Below are positions 36,540 to 49,000 of a DNA stretch of 64,000 bases, in pieces. The number at the start of each line of letters is the position of its first letter. Positions within the stretch are counted from its first letter, which is position 1. The position numbers were made by a program, and so were the translations under genes. This DNA is from Akebia trifoliata (lineage: Eukaryota; Streptophyta; Magnoliopsida; Ranunculales; Lardizabalaceae). Location of the stretch: positions 11,762,139 through 11,826,138 of the forward strand of contig CM030717.1 in the NCBI GenBank assembly GCA_017979445.1. The letters run 5' to 3'. The notes under the pieces were generated by a model. It worked only from the letters and a program-made list of their open reading frames with translations, did no database searches and was not told where the DNA came from.

Positions 36540-37400
36540 TTCGTCTTCAACCTCCATTTAAAAAAAATAATAATAAATAAATAAATTTTTTAAATTGCTA
36601 TTGGCACCCCAACTTTTACTTATTTCACCCCAATTTCTAAAATTATTTCTCACACCCCAATTATAAATTAAAACACACCATCAGCCATCAACCATTATAA
36701 AGGTTTGGCTCAAATTGTTATCCCAACATTAGAAAACATCATAGCACTTGTACCAACAATTTCAATAGTTGGTTATAATTATGATTAGACTCATATAAAA
36801 TCTTAAAATAAAAAAATATAAAAAAATTGAAACGTAGTTTCTATTGGCACCTCAACTTTTACTTATTCCCAATCATATATTTATTTTCTCGAGGTTTTCC
36901 CAAAATATGTACAACTTATGTCCAAATTTCAATTTCAACGCACTATTCATTTTAATTCTCAAAACATGTGTTTTCCACTTAATTCGTTGATAAATTACCA
37001 ATGAGATCACTAGTAAGGCAAAATCGTTAGTATTTTATCAACGAATTCGTAGATTTTTTTTTATTTTTTGCTTGGTGGGTTTAGTGATTAATAATTAGCA
37101 TTCGGTATAAGAAAGGGTTCAAACCTAAGACCTTGGGAACAACTAGATTACATAAGTGACGAATTCACCATAAAAACATGTTTTGGGAATTAAAATGAAT
37201 AGTGAATCGAAAATTGGAATTTCGTCGTATTCAACTCACGAAATGGAGGTTCACCTTATTTCCTTTAATTTGAATTGGGGTGTAATAATAAAAATTTGAG
37301 GTGCCAATAGCAGATCTAGAAAAAGAAAAAAAAAAGTCTATGTAGTTCTTAAGATTTAAATAAAAAAAATAAAATTTTGAGGTTGAAAGGTAAAATTTTT
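36540..37400. repeat. Nested inverted repeats, probably two inserted elements
   Basis: The outer arms share GCTATTGGCACCCCAACTTTT (about 36597) with AAATTTGAGGTGCCAATAGC (about 37293). A further CTATTGGCACCTCAACTTTT copy lies near 36840. Inner arms around 36920-36970 and 37170-37230 share TTCATTTTAATTCTCAAAACATG and its inverse. This looks like one inverted-repeat element inside another. I could not define target duplications. Confidence 0.5.
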
Positions 37401-37485
37401 ATCATATTTTAAGATGAATCGATAAGATGATTAATTCATTGATTTGTTGAATTAATTGACTAGTCCCTCATTCGAAGAAGAATTT

Positions 37486-37490
<5 letters not shown>

Positions 37491-37516
<26 letters not shown>
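37491..37516. repeat. 26-base T homopolymer
   Basis: An uninterrupted T run about 230 bases upstream of the NFXL2-like start. Its true length is uncertain, as for any long homopolymer. Confidence 0.9.
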
Positions 37517-37749
37517 GAAAAATTCGGATAATTTTGTGAATGTGACGATGATAATGATTATAAATGATGACAACCAAGAAGGAAACGGCATTGATGTCAT
37601 TTTGATTGGTCTATAACAGAAGACGGGGGTCAAGGAGTATATCAAGTATCAACAATTGGTAATGTCGGCTTCATTACCGAACCCCAACTTTTGGTAAGAC
37701 GTCGGTTAACCCCAACTCTCTCTCTCTCTGCTTCGCATTGGCTCCTATA

Positions 37750-40001
37750 ATGGCGTCGACAAAGCAGTATCTCTCTCGTTCGTCAGATTCCGACGGAGAT
37801 TCCGACAATAACACCTCCGTAGCAGACGAACTCCGGCACACAAATGTCGAACTCGAAGAATCAATCTTCAAATCCTATCTCCAGATCACAGGCCACTCAT
37901 CTCCTGATCTCTCAAAGATCAAATCTTTCCTTACTTCCGCCAGATCTGGTGCCCTATCTTGCTTGATCTGTCTCGAGAGAATCCGACCGTCCGATCCCAC
38001 CTGGTCCTGCATCAACGGCTGTTACGCCGTGTTCCACCTCATTTGCATCCAAAGCTGGGCTCGCCAAGCCTCTGATCTCGCAGCTGAACGCGCCACCGCT
38101 CGGCTCTCTCGCGAATTATTCCCCGTAGCCGCAGCTCAAGCCCTAGAAACCTCAAATTGGAATTGCCCCAAATGTAGAGTTGAGTATTCGAAAACCCTAA
38201 TTCCCCGAATTTATCTTTGTTTTTGTGGAAAATTAGACAATCCTCCAAGCGATCCATGGGTACTTCCGCATTCATGCGGGGAGATCTGCGGTCGGCCGCT
38301 GAAATTCAATTGCGGTCACAATTGCTTGTTATTGTGCCACCCGGGTCCTTGCCCAGCCTGCCCGAAGCTCGTGAAAACCCGATGTTTCTGTCGAAAAATT
38401 GAAGATGTTCGGCGATGTGGATTCAAAGATTTCTCGTGTAACAGTGTCTGTTCAAAATTGTTGGATTGCGGGGTTCATCGATGCTTAGAAACTTGTCATG
38501 AGGGTTCTTGTCCACCTTGTCGAGCGAAAGGGGTTTATCGATGCCAATGTGGGAAAATTGAAGACGAAAGGCAGTGTTTTGAAAGAGATTTTCGATGTGA
38601 GAATCCGTGTGAGAAGTTACTTGGGTGTGGAAAGCATGTTTGTGAGAGAGGGTGTCATTTGGGAAAATGTGGAGGGTGCCCGCTTCAAGGGAAGCGGTCG
38701 TGTCCTTGTGGAAAGAGAATATATGAAGGTATGTCTTGTGATGTTGTGGCCCCAACTTGCGGATCAACTTGTGATAAAATTTTGAGCTGTGGTCTTCATA
38801 GATGCCCAGAGCGGTGCCATCGCGGTCCTTGCATCGAGACTTGTAGAACTGTTTTGGTAAAATCATGCCGGTGTGGAAGTTTGAAGAAAGAGGTAGCCAT
38901 TTTGGTAACTCTGTCTTATTTGTGTTTGATGGATCGTGGATCATATTGAGTTGTTTTTATCTTAAAAATGCAAAATTTAGACTAAATTTAGAATAGGTTC
39001 CTTGCTGTCAAGCTTTAGCATGTGAAAGGAAGTGTCAGCGAGTACGAGATTGTGGACGACATGCTTGTAGACGTCGTTGCTGCGATGGGGACTGCCCACC
39101 TTGCTCAGAGGTATCATATGTCATCGTTTCTCACTTTCTACTTTGTTTTGGTAGCATATGCATGGCAATTGTATTTAATGTTTCAAAACTTCAGATTTGT
39201 GGGAAGAAGCTTCGGTGTAATAACCATAAATGCCCTTCTCCATGCCATAGGTATATTATCATCCTATTAATGATTTTTGTATTTTAATAGGAGAAAATTT
39301 TTGGTTAGTTCAAGCTATCTTGGTTTACATAAGGGAAGGGAATATTATGCAAATCAATAGCCTTAATCTTATCCATTTCTTTGCTTTTTATGTATTATTA
39401 TGAAATTTTATTATAACTTTGTCAGTATTTTCTTTGTAGAGGTGCTTGTGCTCCTTGTCCGCTGATGGTTACTATTTCATGCTTTTGTGGAGAAACACAC
39501 TTTGAGGTGAGAGTTTGGTATTGCATACTGTATTCAACTTATTGTCAGTGGGATATAATTTTCCTTGTTGCAGACTTGTGTGAAATCAATTTTTTTTCCA
39601 TACACTCTAATTGAGTAGATCTATTATGCTTGAAATGAAAAAGGATCTTGTTGAGTAGGATAAACTTGACTATTATGCCCTTGCATTGTTTTTCTCTACT
39701 GAGTTCCATTTGACAACATACATGAAATTATGGCAACTACCGCAGTGACATCATGCACCTTGCGTTTTAGGACCCGGAAGTGCCTCATATTTTTCTTGCT
39801 CAATATTGCCTGAAACTTAATTTTGTTTGAAGTTGAACAGAATCAATAAATAACCTTCTGTGAATTACGTTACTTGGAGTTTTATATGGCCAACCATTGG
39901 CTAAATCCTTGGAGTGGTGCAACTTAAGAAGTCTTTTTCTCATTGAGAACTGTTCAAGCAACATACTGGGTCTTGATCTGAGATCCTCTGTTATAATGGT
40001 G

Positions 40002-40040
<39 letters not shown>

Positions 40041-43000
40041 CTTAATTATTCATTGCATCAGCTTTTATGTTGTTTCTTGGGCTCATTGATGACATTAATA
40101 CTGAGCTGTTGTTGCATTTCCTCTACTACCAAGAGTACTTAGTTTCATCTTGTCGTGGTAGTATTTTTTTTTATAGACATTATCTGTAAAGTTTGTGTCA
40201 TTACTATGTTTCTATTCAATCCGCTCTGTATGATCTTTTCATCTATTTCATGATAGGTTCCTTGTGGGACTGAAGCAGATCAAAAGCCTCCTAGATGTCC
40301 CAAGCCATGCTCTATTACTCCTTTATGCAGGCATGGATCAAATCGCAAGGTACTGGTCTTGGTTGTTTGCTCCTTCTTGGTCTCCTATAAAGCTTGGTTT
40401 TAACTTACCGAATGAGTTCTAGGGAAGTTTTTTCGGATTCCTAAAATAAACTTGGAAAGTGCTTGGAATTATGGTAGGTATCGTTGCCTATATTTGGAAG
40501 CGTATGAGAAAAACAGAGTGCTTTCTCCATTCTTGCTCCTTCAATGATGTCATCAATTAATGAGATTCTTCATCTCGACCATGGTGGGTCACATAATTAT
40601 TGAAGTTCATGCCTCTGACTATGGTTTTAAATCATTGTTCTTTATGATTGATGATAATAGTATTTGCTGGCATTTTGTTCCTCCAAAATTCAATCATCCT
40701 ATAACTTTATGAAAAAAATTATCATATAGCTCCTGCGGAGGTTAGAAAAGTTATTGATATTAATTACATAATCTATAGCATGTAGTATTAGAAAGATACA
40801 CCACCTTAAGCAATAATGTTCATCTTGTATCTTGCTACAGCCACACAAGTGCCACTATGGAGCTTGCCCCCCTTGCCGGCTAGTTTGTGAGGAAGGATTT
40901 CAATGTGGGCACAAGTGTAAATTAAGGTTTGTTGGTCATTTCAAGATATCCAGTTCATGAATGCTGTTTAACATTCTTTGACTGTTATTTTATCTTTACA
41001 TACGGTGCCCTTGCTCTTTAATTTAGAACATTGTCTTTCATCTTCAGGTGCCATGATCCTAAACCTGCTCCTAACCCAGAGTTCACCTTGAAATCTAAGA
41101 AAAAGAAATCAAATCGACAGCCCGAATGCACCCCTGGAACGCCATGCCCTCCCTGCCCAGAACTTGTTTGGAGACCATGCCTTGGCCAACACATTGGAGC
41201 AGAGCAGATGGTAGGTTGTAAATCTTCTTGCAAGAAATAATTTTTTTAAGTAAAATAACTCCCATCTTATTAAATACTTGATTATTTATTGCCTCTTAGA
41301 CCTTTTATGTCATTTTCCCCTTAAAGTGTCTTTGATGCTTGCTTTCAGATGGTCTGCTCTAAAATAGTAGCATTTTCATGTCAAAACTTGTGTGGAAACC
41401 TTCTTCGTTGTGGCAATCATTATTGTACAAAACCTTGCCATGCTTTGAAGAGCCAGACCTCAGCATTGGGTCTGCAAGTAAGAAGCGAATCTTGTGAAGA
41501 GTGTGATCTCCCCTGCCAAAAGGTTTAACTATGTTTCATTTTTGTTCCACTATTACTTTCTTTATTTATGTTTCTTTCGATTTTTTCATCTCATACATCA
41601 ATGAGAAACTACGTAACAGGATTTCTTACCATTTTATTTCTTGTTTCATGATAAAACTTGCTTGGCGGCTAGATAAAGTTCTTCAACTTATAAGTTTCCT
41701 TTGTAACTCAATCTTCTTTCAGGATAGGAAGCTTGCATGCCCACATCCTTGCCCTCTACCATGTCATATTGGCGATTGTCCCCCTTGCAAAGTTCTTATC
41801 AAACGTTCATGTCATTGTGGTTCCATGGTGCATGTTTTTGAGTGCACGTACTACAACAGTTTACCTGAAAAAGAGAAATTGAGTATTCGTTCATGTGGCG
41901 GGCCTTGCCACAGGTATATTACATAATTTACTCTCTTTTTCATTGCAATCCTTTTATTTGTTTCTATTTTACATGATAAACTTGTTGCTCAAAAAGAAAA
42001 TTTATCGATAAGAGAAATCTATTAAGAGATTGGGACAAGAGTTCCAATCAATGAATACAAACTTAATCTGGTGATAGAGGGATTCATCAAAAGGTAATAG
42101 CCAACAAGAAAAAATACAACAACTAATTACTGACCAAAGCTCCAATCCAAAGATAAAATTGTTAAACAGACAGCCCCTAAGCACCTTCAAGATTGATGCC
42201 TATGAATACAGTAAGGCTTTGATCTTTAACACCAAATCTTCATTCCTCTATTCCTTGTTTTCCATGACAGCGTTTTTCCTAAACAGGATTTTATGAAGCC
42301 AAAAATTGATTTCATGTTCATGCTCCACACCCTATATTTCATGGTGAGGCAAGTATGGTGCCATTGTACTTTGCTTAAAATCTGTTGAATTTCCATTTTG
42401 TGGTTTTATTCAATGCTAGCGAGGGAGCCTCAAAGGCACCCGGATGATTCCAAGGTAAATCAATATCATTTTTTCTTTAATCTTCTTCTCCGCTTCTATC
42501 TTCTGCGTCAATCCATCTTTTCTACATTTTTTTTGTTTGTTTGTGAGAAATCAAGAACCCATCAAGAAACCACTAAGAAACCCATCAAATCATTCCTAAA
42601 CCACAAAAACCTATACCATTAATCTCTTCTCCAGATCTACCTTATACTCTTTTGCCTAACCCTATTTCATAACCAAAGCTTAATTACAACACCCTATTGC
42701 AAAATATCGTAATAACAAAACTTTGTATTTTAAATAACCAAATGGCTTTTGTTGAAATCTTTCACTATGGACAGTAAGACCTTTTGAGCCTAAAACATTT
42801 TGTTGCAATCCAATTCCCTCAACCTTTAATCCTTTTCTTTATCCTATAAACCTAAATCCCTAACCTTAATTGCAAAACGCCGTTATTAGACCCCACAACC
42901 CAAACCCTTTTGGGTTTACCCTAAACCTTTACAAGTAACTCTATCATAGTAACTCACTCCCAAACCAGATTCCATCCCTATATTTTATCTTCTTCCCTCT

Positions 43001-46000
43001 TGTCCTGCATCAGATTATTTTTGAGTTAGCCTCTATTCCTCTCCTCCCCTCTCCTTATTTCTTTCCTTCGTCTCCTACACCTTTCAAACTTCATCCCCTC
43101 ATCCAACTCCATTGACTTTGTTTAGACAATAGTCATAACCACCTCATCCAACTCCATAGTCTACGTGTACACCAGTTTTCTCATAGGCTAGTGCATCATC
43201 ACACAATAGTTATTTGTATTTGGTTGCATATGCCTATTTTAGAAGCATTAGATTCCTGCATTCAATTGATAATTTTCCCTACTATCATTTGATACATTTA
43301 GAGAATTGCTCTATGGCTAAGATGCCAAATATTAGCCTAGCTAGCAAAGATTACTTCTAAATGAACACATTACCATATTGGCCCCTAATCCATGTGAACA
43401 ATATCCTAGATTTCATGTTAAATAACATGTATGTGTGTATCTGAAACATGTAATGGATCATAAACATAGATTGGTTAGTTTAAATTTTCTTTTCCCCTTA
43501 CCAAAAAAAAAAAATTCTTTTCCCCCCTATATTGAGCTCCTTCCCTGTGGAAACTAACCATTCATCCTGTTTGTTAATGTCGATACATGTTAGTTTGAGT
43601 ATTTTTGGACATTTTGGTAGTTTAGTTTGAATACTCTTGGACATTTTGATAGCTTTATTTGCTGAAGTCAAATCTGTGAACATTAAAATGATTTCCTTGC
43701 TATATTTTGCTTTTAGGGTATGTTTGATTGCATGGAAAGTGATTTTCCATGGAATTTGAAATCCATGAAAAAATAATGGTGGAAAATAGGTAGGGTTGGA
43801 AAATCAAATTCCATTGTTTGATTTTACTTGGATAAAATCATGGGAAAATTATCTAAGATAAATGAAGAGGAAGAAGAAGGAGAGGAGGAGGATGACAGGA
43901 GAGGGAGAGGCTTGGGAAATGATAAGAGGGAGGGGGGAGGACGTGGTGGTGGTGGCGACGAAGGTAAGTGATGAAGAAGAGGAGAGAACGTGGTGGTGGT
44001 GAGAGAAAGAGAAGAAGAAGACGACGAAAAGAGAGAGAGAAGGTGGCCGGAGATGGTGATGACAGCTACAGCAAGGTTAGTGTGATGGTGGCTATGGTGA
44101 TGGTGGTGGTGGTAGGGAAGAAGAAGATATGAGTGGGGAAGAAGAAGATGCTATTTTGGAAATGGAAAATATGGGTGGGAAAGTGAAATCCATGTTTTGG
44201 TGGACATTTTTGATTGGGGTGGAAAATCAATTTCCATGGAAAAATGCAATCAAACACATGAAAAATGTCATTTTCCATGGAAATTGATTTTCCACCCTAT
44301 TTTCCATGTGCAATCAAACGTACCCTTAGTGGATTTCTATTATTCTTGAAAATCCCAAAAAGAGTTTTGTTCATCTTTCATTATTATTTGTTTCTAACAA
44401 AACTTTAATGTTGTTATTGTGTTGGATATGCAGAAAGTTGCCAAACTGCTCACATTTATGCCCTGAGATGTGCCATCCTGATCAATGCCCATCACCTGAC
44501 AAGTGCTGTAAAAAGGTAATACTACTATATTATGTATCATCTTACCTGTTTCTATTTGTACAAACCCGTTTGTCCAACACCAAAGCCGTGGGTTCAAGTG
44601 TAGCTTACCCATTAAAAGAAATGTATTTATGGATGGATGAATAAGTATTTATTTAGGGCCTTTCTGATAGCTTAGTAAATTGTTCCTTAGAAATTTCCAC
44701 TGGTTTGGAATTTTCAAAACAGTAGACTAAGTGTGTGTACGATTGTTGAAAAAGTATTTTCTTGAGAAAATTGATTTCCCAAGACAATCATGCCTGTGTG
44801 TTTATACATGGGAAAATATCAGAATTTCCCAGTTTCGCTATATGATTGCAATAGGAGAAGTATGTGGAAATATACAAGGTTAGACTTCATTTAAAAAATG
44901 GCAATATTTACTTTTAGATTTAACTTCTTATAAGACTGCCTCTTTAAAGTACATTGATAACTCAATAATGTGGGTCCCATGGGATGTGGGGTTCATATTT
45001 TTTCAAATCGATCAATAAATGAATAAATAAGAACTCCACGTAAAATTGGTAGGATTTGATCTACTCAAGGGCATATAGGTAGGGTGCTTGTGTACTAACA
45101 ACACAATCATTTTCAAAATAATCTTAGCAATCTACAAAGTAACTTCATATGATTCCACCATGTGGGTCCCTCACTACTTGGTGTCCACATTTTTTTCCAA
45201 TGAAAAACTCCCCTATAAGCTCACAAATTTCCTTGTGCAAGTGTTAAAGATGTTCTGAGGGGCGTTGGCTGGCAAATGTTTCCTAGCCGAGAAAGGGTTT
45301 TCATGTGAAATTGGGCAATCAGATGCGTGGCAAATCTCATTTTCATCTGAAAACTATTTTCCCATGAATTTTTTTGAGTCATACAAACCCCAAGCTTCCG
45401 TACAGGGACTAAAAAAGACAATTTCCTATTCAACATTATTTATATAAGATTTTGCTAAGATTTCTTTCAGAATTCCAAAATGAGGATGTTATGCTTGCCG
45501 TATAATACTTGGGAATAAAAGAAAAGGAGAAGAAATTAGATTTGCTCCTAAATCTATTTCATTCTTACAAGCACTTCCCCTGAATCTAATTCATTCTTAT
45601 GGTCACCTCCAACACCGAAAATTTACATGAATTGTATTTAACCGTTGGGCATCAGTGAGCTCCATCTTCATCTAGAAATTATCTTTCTTAAAGGCTATTT
45701 GAATACACTTCAAAAAGCAATTTTGTACTTTTGAAAGTTAAAAAGTAAGTTTGGATTCATTTTAGAAAACTACTTTAAAAAGTAAAAATCCTTACTTTTT
45801 AAAAAGCAAAAAGAAAATACTATCTACTTTTTAAAAGTTACTTTCCTCCTAGCTCGTTCCTACTTTCTATCCAAATGGGGCCTTAACCTTATTGCTTACC
45901 TGACTGTTATCTAAACAAGGCAAACCAAGGGATAATTAGTTGACCTTGCAATCATGTGATTTTCCTTAATCCTTAAGGTAGTTCAAATTATATTAAATTT

Positions 46001-49000
46001 GCCCAAGGAAGACGTATGTTGGTTGGTATTACCATTTCAAAGTTTCATCTACGCATTTGATACATTTTTCTTCATACATTCAAGCAATGCATAGGTTGCT
46101 TTAATACATACACATTTATCAACATAAATGAAAAAAAGCGCACTCCCACAAAAATGAAGAAAAAGAAAGAAAGGGAAGCACTTCTTTCACTTTGTTTGAG
46201 CATTTAGAAGAATGAGAAACTTTGGACTTTCCATTTAGATTCATGTAATATGGAATGTCAATATTCATCAAGGCAGATGCTTGAAAAGAGTCCATGTGGG
46301 CATTTTCTTTATGTTGGTTAAGAGTAAACATCATGAACTCTTAAATGATACCATATATTTTTGTTTGCCTGGACATTTTAACAACTATAACAACAATGCT
46401 ACTTTTTTATTTATCTAATTTTTATTGTATTCCCTTGTCGACTCCCTCTTGTAAGGTTAATGTTCGTTGTGGATGTCAAAACCTCAAAAAGGAGTGGCTA
46501 TGTCAAGATGTTCAGGCAGCATATCGCAATACCAGTCGTGATCCCAAGGAAATCTCAAAAAATCAATATGGAGTTGGCCTACTTCCTTGCAATTCACAAT
46601 GCGCTAGTAAACTAAAGGTTATAGATTCAGAATTACAGTTGCGTAAAGCTAAAGTTTTAGAGGTAAATTCCTTTCCCTCAAGAAGCATTTTACTGTTAAT
46701 TTATTAAGTTCTTTTAATTCATTTTTCTCTGCTTTAATTCTTTACTTTTATATTTGAACTTTGAAAGGGACACATCCTCGCAACATGGCCGTGTGTTTTT
46801 TAAACAGATGATTCATATGGTCTATGGATTGCAACTTGTCATTATCTAGGTCCATATGGAGGCCAATTACTAATTGAGTAAACAGTGTCCTCAACAAAAC
46901 TAGCCCACATGCAGCATATGCTTTTTCTCTATAACTGTGTGAAATCAAGCAACCATAAATGGGAATTTGTTCTCCTAGGTAATCAAATTACCCCCAACAA
47001 TGTATAACGTTGTAATCCAAACCAACCTTGCAATTATATGTACTAAATCAAGCAAACATAAATTGGAACTTGTTCTCCTAGGTAATCTAATTACCTCCAA
47101 CAATGTACGATGTCTTAATCCCAACCAATTTTTTCATAGATCTAGAAATCATATCCCATTTCGGGGTCTTCTAGGTAGTTAAGTCTTCTCCAACAACTTA
47201 AACTGTGGTTAGTCAGGACCAACTGCCCGACACAAATGAAACATACATACACTTTATGATACAGAATTTAGGAAGAAAATTAGCTGCTCATTTTGTCTCT
47301 CTACTCTCGCCATTCATGAAAATCCTCCCCAAAGCTGAAATTTTTTCTAAGGTGAGCTATTACTCTCATTGAATTGGGGAGAAATTTCCAAGGTCATATG
47401 TAATGACATTGATGCAATCAGCGTCTGCATAGGCTGAATCCACTTCTGATGGTTTTAGGTTATTTGTATTTTTTGGTGTAAGATGTAGCTTTTAAAGGGG
47501 TTTTCTTTGAGCAATTTGTATTTAAGTGGCTCCTTGTGTTCTTTGTAAGTTTTTCTTTTCGTTCCCTTTGTATTTGAGGTTGGTCATCTCAACTTCCATC
47601 TTTAATAATATATTTCTTTTACCAATCAAAAAAAAAACTACAGCCACCAATATCGTTTTCAAAATGGCTTGTAACTCAATAAGCATGATGAGTGGAGGAA
47701 CTCCAAAGGCAACTACTTGATTCTATTGATATTCAAAGGTGAAACCCTTTTTATTTATTTTTTTATTATATATATATATATATATATATATTGGGGGGGG
47801 GGGGCACCATTTTGGAATAGGATGCTTAAAGGTGTCTCAGATGCTCCACGAATGGAAAGATGCTAATTGATGAAGTATTGAATTTCTCTCATGATATTAG
47901 AAAACTTTCTCATATGTTCTTGGGTGTTAGGGATGGTTTTCTGTAAAAAAAATTTGTTGTGCTACGTCAGTAAATGGGAAGACGGAGAGCAACCTTAACA
48001 TTGTTGAATACATTTGAAATCCCAACGCTGAAAAGGCCCAAGCAATTTCAATATCCCAAATGTTTCTTCTTTCGTATCTAGAAATTTTAAGAATGTCTTC
48101 CCAGATCATCAGTGAAGCAACAATCTAAGAAAAGATAAGCATGAGATTCTAGATGGTGATCGTGGAAGGAGCAGGATGCTTCATTTATTATCTAGTGATG
48201 GAGCAAGATAGCTTTTCTTTGGAGGCAGCAATGAAGAGCTCTTGAGGCTACGTTGCTATGCTTCAGGATGCAATTTGAGTACCGAACAAATATATGCCGT
48301 TCCCAAGGAGGGTATGCCCTTGTATGATTCCAGGCCGATCACTAAACTAAAAACTCCATTTGATGTGGAATGGTTTCAGTGTGTTAAAGGTCATTCCAAG
48401 TATCCTTTTGGTTAGGTGAGGATGAAGGAGTGGGGCACTATGCTCCATTGCAATAATTTCAAAATTCTACATCAATAGGGAATCCACCATCGTGTCTCAG
48501 CCAAATAAGAGAGAGAATCCACGGACACGTCCTTGCATGCCATCAATCTGGCCATATGAATCAGAGATCCATTGCCAATGAGACGCAAAATAAGTGGTCT
48601 GATTTTATTGCTCGTCTTGATAATATGGAGCCATGCCCATAAATACTCAGCTGGCATTCAGCATTCTTGCCTCCCACTGGGAACTCTTGTGGATATATCT
48701 AGTCTTGACCCAAGAAATCCATATATGATTGAATCCATTCTGCATCTTTGAGAACTGAGATTCTAAAGATGTTCATTATGGTCACAGTATATCCCTCTTG
48801 TAGGAGAGTACTCAAGATGTCATAATATCCTAGTAAACAATGTTTTTCTTTTAACTTGGTTAGTAATAGAATGAATAATGTCAAAAGGCGCCATGAATGG
48901 GGCATAAAGTTACTATTATATTTCTGCTTAATCCATTACAGACCTTGTGATAGTCAGATATGACTATAACAGTAATCAGTTACTCTTTACATAGGGTTGG

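Larger units (their letters stand above)
33908..37749. other. Intergenic region between PSF3 and the NFXL2-like gene
   Basis: No gene is recognisable. The stretch holds a palindromic element (34953-35114), an element with GGTTTAAAATA ends (35217-35391), nested inverted repeats (36540-37400) and a 26-base T run (37491-37516). A CT-rich leader tract lies at about 37717-37731 just before the next gene. Confidence 0.6.

Noticed and set aside
38423..38944. 173-codon minus-strand frame over NFXL2 exon 1
   Set aside because: It is the complement of the Cys-rich zinc finger coding region; composition-driven and without a recognisable domain.
42418..42455. Exon-like segment with a following GTAAAT in intron 9 of the NFXL2-like gene
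   Set aside because: Joining exon 9 (ending 41913) directly to 44434 gives the conserved [12 protein letters not shown] run in phase. An extra exon would break the zinc finger.
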